Below the pieces are notes generated by a model. That model made no database searches. It was not told the DNA's origin and saw only the letters and a list, made by a program, of their open reading frames with translations. The translations under genes were made by a program, and so were the position numbers. This document shows, in pieces, positions 59,764-64,000 of a stretch of 64,000 nt of DNA (positions within the stretch are counted from its first letter, which is position 1; each line of letters begins with the position of its first letter). Source of the stretch: Pseudovibrio zosterae (GTDB lineage: Bacteria; Pseudomonadota; Alphaproteobacteria; Rhizobiales; Stappiaceae); assembly GCF_033843645.1 (NCBI RefSeq), contig NZ_JAWXVZ010000007.1:186001-250000 (forward strand), in the 5' to 3' direction.

Positions 59764-59779
59764 GCAAGCTACGTGCCAA
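59764..59779 (-). promoter_or_regulatory. Sigma-54 promoter of the urease operon
   Basis: On the minus strand the sequence TTGGCACGTAGCTTGC matches the -24/-12 consensus (YTGGCACG-N4-TTGCW) at every fixed position, and the following T completes the W. Transcription would start about 12 bases downstream, near 59752, leaving a leader of about 80 bases before ureD. Nitrogen control (RpoN plus an activator such as NtrC) is the natural reading for urease. I did not find a convincing NtrC dyad upstream. Confidence 0.82.
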
Positions 59780-59813
59780 TACTAGAATGCGGAGTTGGTA
59801 GCCCTTCAACCCA

Positions 59814-59834
59814 CTGAATCTACGAGGGATTCAG
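59814..59834. promoter_or_regulatory. Inverted repeat upstream of the sigma-54 promoter
   Basis: CTGAATC and GATTCAG flank seven bases (TACGAGG), forming a perfect dyad 35 bases upstream of the -24 element. It could be an activator or repressor site for the urease operon. It does not match the classic NtrC consensus. Confidence 0.35.
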
Positions 59835-60131
59835 GGTTGTGAGCATGGCCTGATGCACGCGGCCTGTTTTGCGGGATGGCAAATCTGTGCCTATAAATTA
59901 AGCAATTGCGACAAGGGTGGGTTTCTCGTGCATGAAGTGAGGCGAAACATCGCCGTCCCGCAAGGGTTTGGCTGAGAGACTAAAAGCCCGGGCGTTCTGC
60001 GTTCTTTTGCGTATTGGGGGTTGGCGGTGCTGTTTTTTGCGTCAAATGCAAAACTGATTTGTCTGCGCTCCTCTTAATCAAGCGATCTGCGCGGAGTAGG
60101 GTGCGCTCAAATCGCTAGAGGATTTAAGAAA
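59835..60131. other. Divergent spacer between urease operon and ene-reductase gene
   Basis: About 300 bases without a gene. A short hairpin GGCGA-AACA-TCGCC at 59941-59954 and a GGTTTGGCTGAGAG run at 59965-59978 suggest a structured leader, but no known riboswitch pattern is complete. It should hold the ene-reductase promoter and possible enhancer sites for the sigma-54 promoter. Confidence 0.4.
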
Positions 60132-61229
60132 ATGACCGCTGCACTGTTCAACCCTATCAAACTTGGCGATCGGGAGCTCGCAAATCGGATCGTCATGCCG
60201 CCAATGACCCGTTCCCGCGCCAGCCAGCCGGGCGATGTGGCCAATGACCTGATGGCACAATACTACGCGCAAAGAGCTTCTGCAGGCCTGATCGTTTCCG
60301 AAGGGACGCAGATCTCAGAGATGGGCAAAGGCTATGCCTGGACGCCGGGCATCTATACCCCGGAGCAGATTGCCGGTTGGCGCACTGTGACGGATGCGGT
60401 GCATGCCAAGGGCGGCACCATGTTTGCCCAGCTTTGGCATGTGGGCCGGGTGACGCACCTCGATAACATTGGCGGCCGGCAGCCGATTTCTTCCTCAGCC
60501 ATTCAGGCGGAAGGGGTCAAGGTGTTTGTCGACAACGGAACGGATGCACCGGGCTTTGTGCTCTCCGCCAAGCCGCGCGAGATGACCGTTGACGAGATCA
60601 AAGAGGTGGTTGGCGAGTACCGTCAGGCCGCGCTTAACGCCATTGAGGCAGGTTTTGACGGCATCGAGCTGCATGCAGCCAACGGCTATCTGATCAACCA
60701 GTTTATCGATTCAGAATCCAATGCGCGCACTGATGAATATGGCGGCAGCCTTGAAAACCGGCTGCGCTTTCTGGATGAAGTTGTGAGCGCCATGATCGAC
60801 GCCATTGGTGCAGACCGCGTCGGAGTGCGCCTTGCGCCATTGACCACGCTGAATGGCACTGTTGATGCCAACCCGATTGAAACCTATACGGCGGCTGCCA
60901 AGCTCCTGAATGCGCGTGGGATCGTTTATCTGCATATTGCGGAGGTTGACTGGGATGATGCGCCGGACACGCCGATTGAATTCAAGCGTGCTCTGCGTGA
61001 GTCGTTTAAGGGCGTGCTGATTTATGCGGGCCGCTATACACCGCAAAGCGCGGAACAAGCGCTTCAGGACGGTCTTGCGGATATGATCGCATTTGGGCGG
61101 CCCTTTGTGGCGAACCCGGATTTGCCAGAGCGCATCAAGAACAACCAAAGCCTTGCGACCCATGATCCGAACACCTTGTTCGGTGGCGGTGCCAAAGGCT
61201 TGATCGACTATCCGACCTTTTCTGCCTGA
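60132..61229 (+). CDS. Old Yellow Enzyme family ene-reductase (NemA-like), copy 1
   Basis: The 365-residue FMN enzyme has NRIVMPPMTRSRASQPGDVANDLMAQYYAQRASAGLIVSEGTQIS, FAQLWHVGRVTHLDN, GFDGIELHAANGYLINQFIDSESNARTDEYGGSLENRLRFLDEVV and DMIAFGRPFVANPDLPERI, all signatures of N-ethylmaleimide reductase-type OYEs. The substrate-binding pair in ELHAANGYLINQF reads His-Asn, as in the classical group. It reduces alpha,beta-unsaturated carbonyls and maleimides with NADPH. It follows a divergent spacer and precedes a paralogue by 63 bases. Confidence 0.94.
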   Translation: MTAALFNPIKLGDRELANRIVMPPMTRSRASQPGDVANDLMAQYYAQRASAGLIVSEGTQISEMGKGYAWTPGIYTPEQIAGWRTVTDAVHAKGGTMFAQLWHVGRVTHLDNIGGRQPISSSAIQAEGVKVFVDNGTDAPGFVLSAKPREMTVDEIKEVVGEYRQAALNAIEAGFDGIELHAANGYLINQFIDSESNARTDEYGGSLENRLRFLDEVVSAMIDAIGADRVGVRLAPLTTLNGTVDANPIETYTAAAKLLNARGIVYLHIAEVDWDDAPDTPIEFKRALRESFKGVLIYAGRYTPQSAEQALQDGLADMIAFGRPFVANPDLPERIKNNQSLATHDPNTLFGGGAKGLIDYPTFSA

Positions 61230-61292
61230 CCTGACGCCCGGCACCGCTTCACCTCCCGCGCATTGAGGCGGTGCCGTGCAAGGAGTTTTCAA

Positions 61293-62384
61293 ATGTTGTT
61301 TGAACGTTTTAGCCATGGAGGCTTTGAGGTCTCTAATCGTATCGCCATGGCCCCAATGACCCGCTCGCGCACGTCGCAGCCGGGCGATCGGCCCAATGAC
61401 ATGATGGCCACCTACTACGCACAGCGCGCCAGTGCGGGCCTTATCATTTCTGAGGGGACACCAATTTCAGCGGTTGCGCGGGGCTATTCCATGACGCCCG
61501 GCATCTATACGCCTGAGCAGATCGAGGGCTGGAAGAAGGTGACTTCCGCAGTCCATGAAAAAGGCGGCAAGATCTTTGTTCAGCTTTGGCATGTGGGCCG
61601 TCGCTCTCATGAGACCATTGCTGGCGCGCAGCCTGTGGCACCCTCGGCGCTGAAAGACGAAGACAAGGTGTTCGGGCCTCTTCCTGAAGGCGGTTACGGC
61701 ATGATTGAAACCGGCGTTCCGCGGGCCATGAGCGGCAGAGACATTAAGCAGACGATTGCCGATTTTGTGCAAGGGGCGAAGAACGCCATCGCGGCGGGTT
61801 TCGATGGCGTGGAGCTTCACGGTGCCCATGGCTACCTGATCGACCAGTTTCTTCGCAAGGCAAGCAACCACCGCGAAGATGCCTATGGTGGCACTCAGGA
61901 GAACCGCATGCGCTTCATGCTGGAGGCGGTTGAGGCGGTGGCGGGTGCAATTGGTGCCGACAAGACGGCTATTCGCCTCTCTCCGTTTGTGACGGAGGGC
62001 TTTGCCGAGCCTGACGACGAGATTGTTGACCTGACACTGAAGGCGCTGGAAAAAATGGCTCCGCTCAAGCTGGCGTACATCCATTTCAGCGAGAACATCT
62101 CCACCTATACCGAAGTGCCGGAGAGCTTTCGCGAAAAGGTGCGCCAGATCTATCCTGCCCCAATCATGGTTGCAGGCAAGCTGACACAGGAAAAGGCGCA
62201 GGCGCTGTTGGACAAGAACCACGCGGATTTGGTGGCATTCGGTCAGCCGTTCATTACCAATCCGGACTTCGTTGATCGTCTGCGAAACGGGATTGCACTC
62301 ACGCCTGTGGGCTATGATGCCCATGCCACGTTCTATGGCGGTGATGAAAAGGGCTATACCGACTACCCCGTCGCAGCGGCCTAG
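61293..62384 (+). CDS. Old Yellow Enzyme family ene-reductase, copy 2
   Basis: The 363-residue paralogue (ATG at 61293 after AAGGAG) has NRIAMAPMTRSRTSQPGDRPNDMMATYYAQRASAGLIISEGTPIS, VQLWHVGRRSHE, FDGVELHGAHGYLIDQFLRKASNHREDAYGGTQENRMRFMLEAV and ADLVAFGQPFITNPDFVDRL. The catalytic pair reads His-His (ELHGAHGY) where copy 1 has His-Asn, the known split between OYE subgroups. A terminator follows. Both copies probably share one transcript but may differ in substrate range. Confidence 0.94.
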   Translation: MLFERFSHGGFEVSNRIAMAPMTRSRTSQPGDRPNDMMATYYAQRASAGLIISEGTPISAVARGYSMTPGIYTPEQIEGWKKVTSAVHEKGGKIFVQLWHVGRRSHETIAGAQPVAPSALKDEDKVFGPLPEGGYGMIETGVPRAMSGRDIKQTIADFVQGAKNAIAAGFDGVELHGAHGYLIDQFLRKASNHREDAYGGTQENRMRFMLEAVEAVAGAIGADKTAIRLSPFVTEGFAEPDDEIVDLTLKALEKMAPLKLAYIHFSENISTYTEVPESFREKVRQIYPAPIMVAGKLTQEKAQALLDKNHADLVAFGQPFITNPDFVDRLRNGIALTPVGYDAHATFYGGDEKGYTDYPVAAA

Positions 62385-62395
62385 ATGACCCTTGA

Positions 62396-62422
62396 AGCCA
62401 GAGCCACGCGCTCTGGCTTTTT
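62396..62422 (+). terminator. Rho-independent terminator after the two ene-reductases
   Basis: AGCCAGAGC (62396-62404) and GCTCTGGCT (62410-62418) form a 9-bp stem followed by TTTTT. It closes the ene-reductase transcript just before the convergent lipoprotein gene. Confidence 0.88.
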
Positions 62423-62423
62423 G

Positions 62424-62783
62424 CTAGGCATCGGGGCTTAGCAGAACCTCGATCAAGATTTTGTTGGTGGCTGGATAGGGCTGCGAGATCCATTCCCCGC
62501 GAAAAGTGGTGTAGCCTTGCGCTGCACAAACGAGATCGTTGTTCTCATAGCCTGGTGGGATGACCATGTAGCCCGGTGTCGGCTCGATGAAAAGGGTGTT
62601 GGGCTGTCCGGCCAGATGACAGCGCGCGCCAATTGGATTGGTGGCGACTGTGAGCAGATAGCCGCCCGGCGGGATTGCGACCTCGGTTGAGAAAGCCTTG
62701 GGCAGCCTTTCTTCATCCGTCTGGCAGCCTGCCAGCAGACAAAGGAAGCATGCGACTGCGAAATGCCTAGTACCAATGACCAA
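62424..62783 (-). CDS. Small putative lipoprotein
   Basis: The 119-residue protein has a lipoprotein signal (FAVACFLCLLAGC, lipobox LAGC with Cys about residue 20) and a beta-rich body (YLLTVATNPIGARCHLAGQPNTLFIEPTPGYMVIPPG, LVCAAQGYTTFRGEWISQPYPATNKILIEVLL). The NPIGARC...IPPGYEN pattern loosely recalls PEGA-type or peptidoglycan-linked repeats, but I cannot assign a family with confidence. It should sit in the periplasmic face of a membrane. Divergent from the regulator at 62957. Confidence 0.65.
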   Translation of the reverse strand: MVIGTRHFAVACFLCLLAGCQTDEERLPKAFSTEVAIPPGGYLLTVATNPIGARCHLAGQPNTLFIEPTPGYMVIPPGYENNDLVCAAQGYTTFRGEWISQPYPATNKILIEVLLSPDA

Positions 62784-62956
62784 GTGTGCCCTCGGGTTTC
62801 CTGTTATTGTGTCAGGCTACGATCCCCTCATATTGAAGGAAACCCGAGGAAAAAGCGGTACTTGCTTTTGTCGGGCAAGAAAGCTTTGGAAGCCTGACGG
62901 AAACATCTGCCGGTTTTCTGCGTAATATGACCATATATGCAGGAAACCTGCAAAGA

Positions 62957-64000
62957 ATGAGTGATCTGTTGCTTGCCTTGCCTGCTGACCAGCGCGACCG
63001 GATTTGGGTGCGTCTTGACGAAAAACACGCGGCTTTGATTGAAGAAATCATCGCCGCGCCGGAACCTGTCGCGGTGATTGAAGCGCCCGCAGGAAGTGGC
63101 AAGACGACGCTGGTTCAGCGACTAGCTGAACGCCTGAACGTTGAGTTGACGTTGGCGCCAAGCTATCGCCTTGGCAAAAACCACCAAGCGGCGATCTGCG
63201 ATATGCGCACTCTCATGGGGGAGGTGCAGGCGCGCAGCGTGCTGGATGAGCAGCTTGAAAAGTGCATTTTGACGCGCCGGCCCAACTGGAACCAGCCTTG
63301 GTGCGACAAGCTTGTGCTCTATGGGACGGCGCGGGTGTTTTCGTGGCAGGACCTTTGTTTGTCCAGGGCAGAGCTGGGCGAGATCTTGCCGGAAGAACAG
63401 GCGGAGCAGCTCTATGCCGATACGCGCGGATGGCCGTGGCTTATCCGGGCTGTTTTGGAGGACAGTGCGCTGACTGAACAGCGGGCGGTCTCGTTTCTCC
63501 TGACCTACTTTTTGCAACAGGCGAGCCTTGAAGAGCTGGCGGTTTTGCGTCTTGTGCTGGAGCACGAGGATGGGCTGCGCTGCGACGCTGCTTTGAAAGA
63601 CCGAGTCTTTGAAGTGAAGCGGCACTTTCAGCCACTGATCACCTCCCACGGCGACAAGCTGTGCTGGGCATTGCCGCGCCTTGTTGACGCGGCCCGCGTC
63701 GCGGTCGGGTTGCGCATCAAGGAGCATGAGGAAACCCCGGTTCGCCTTGTCACCTCTTCCTTGCTCTATGAAAACAAGATGGTACCGCAGGCTATATGCG
63801 AGTTGCAATTGGCCGGGCGTGAGGAAGAAGCAACGCGTCTGTTTGCGCGTCACGGGGGGCCGTTCTTTCTGTTTCGCTATGGGCGGCAGGCATTTGCCGA
63901 TGTGCTGCGCGGGTTTGCAGCGGACAATGGCAGCGAGGCGGTGATCTCCAGCCGCGCACTGGCTGCGGCGAAGGCAGGCGATAGCGGTCGCGCCATGAAA
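62957..64000 (+). CDS. MalT/LuxR-type ATPase regulator, 3' end outside the window
   Basis: The frame from ATG 62957 stays open to the window edge (348 residues). It begins MSDLLLALPADQRDRIWVRL and has a Walker A at residues 43-51 (APAGSGKTT). A helical STAND-like region follows with DTRGWPWLIRAVLED (the GxP sensor block of MalT-like NTPases), SFLLTYFLQQASLEELAVLRLVL and FARHGGPFFLFRYGRQAFADVLRGFA. MalT-type regulators end in a LuxR HTH, which would lie beyond the edge, so DNA binding is assumed. The ligand and targets are unknown. Confidence 0.75.
   Translation, partial: MSDLLLALPADQRDRIWVRLDEKHAALIEEIIAAPEPVAVIEAPAGSGKTTLVQRLAERLNVELTLAPSYRLGKNHQAAICDMRTLMGEVQARSVLDEQLEKCILTRRPNWNQPWCDKLVLYGTARVFSWQDLCLSRAELGEILPEEQAEQLYADTRGWPWLIRAVLEDSALTEQRAVSFLLTYFLQQASLEELAVLRLVLEHEDGLRCDAALKDRVFEVKRHFQPLITSHGDKLCWALPRLVDAARVAVGLRIKEHEETPVRLVTSSLLYENKMVPQAICELQLAGREEEATRLFARHGGPFFLFRYGRQAFADVLRGFAADNGSEAVISSRALAAAKAGDSGRAMK

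Noticed and set aside
59961..59980. GGTTTGGCTGAGAG resembling part of a TPP riboswitch
   Set aside because: The rest of the TPP aptamer (a GAACCTGAT-type helix with its partner) is missing, and the downstream gene is an ene-reductase with no thiamine link.

Overview
The window reads as part of a repABC replicon (large plasmid or chromid) of a moderate-GC alphaproteobacterium. Four things point there: a complete repA-repB-repC module with repABC-type parS palindromes nearby; a rhizobial rkp-like lipid/capsule locus; an alphaproteobacterial-style urease operon behind a consensus sigma-54 promoter; and a FrnE, HxlR, MarR and TetR gene set typical of marine Hyphomicrobiales/Rhodobacterales. A Pseudovibrio- or Stappiaceae-like host is my guess from gene content and base composition, not a demonstrated assignment. 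No rRNA, tRNA, insertion sequence, prophage or CRISPR array is visible.

Layout. 1-7.4 kb: a fumarylacetoacetate-hydrolase-family enzyme (cut by the window edge), an HxlR regulator divergent from a Nu-type GST and a FrnE-like oxidoreductase, moeA, a small unknown gene, then a MarR regulator and an E. coli-type gshA. 7.4-25 kb: a capsule/K-antigen export and lipid locus, with kpsD, kpsE, kpsM, kpsT, two tandem single-domain KpsC/KpsS-like Kdo transferases and a formyltransferase on the minus strand, followed by an SDR, an alpha-oxoamine synthase (rkpG-like) and a 2512-residue KS-AT-DH-(MT)-ER-KR-ACP megasynthase (rkpA-like). 25.6-30.6 kb: a Kef K+/H+ antiporter with its flavodoxin-fold partner, a LysR regulator divergent from a second quinone-reductase-like protein, and a GntR regulator. 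31.2-35.5 kb: repABC with a probable antisense RNA between repB and repC and an AT-rich origin candidate inside repC; two parS sites lie at 37.7 kb. 35.5-39.1 kb: arsR-acr3 with matching operators, an AhpD-like protein and peptidase T.

39-44.6 kb: an acyl-CoA dehydrogenase divergent from SDR-MaoC-SDR-APH-like kinase-TetR, with a perfect palindrome in the shared promoter. The kinase/dehydrogenase pairing resembles pathways for 4-hydroxyacyl-CoA breakdown. 44.6-53.2 kb: a dual-specificity phosphatase and metallo-beta-lactamase-fold pair, an HD-like protein, hipBA, a two-domain LprI-MliC lysozyme-inhibitor candidate, a 2-hydroxyacid dehydrogenase, an ABM monooxygenase, a VOC gene broken by one stop codon, azlCD and an XRE-cupin regulator. 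53.2-59.8 kb: ureD-ureA-DUF1272-ureJ/hupE-ureB-ureC-ureE-ureF-ureG-GNAT on the minus strand. 60-64 kb: two tandem Old Yellow Enzymes, a small lipoprotein and a truncated MalT/LuxR-type ATPase regulator.

Two themes connect the genes. One is thiol and electrophile defence: gshA, GST, FrnE, the Kef system, quinone reductases, two ene-reductases and arsenite export. The other is an envelope glycoconjugate whose lipid part is probably made by a dedicated polyketide/fatty-acid synthase plus an alpha-oxoamine synthase, and exported by a Kps-type ABC system. The sugar repeat-unit glycosyltransferases and CMP-Kdo genes are not in this window.
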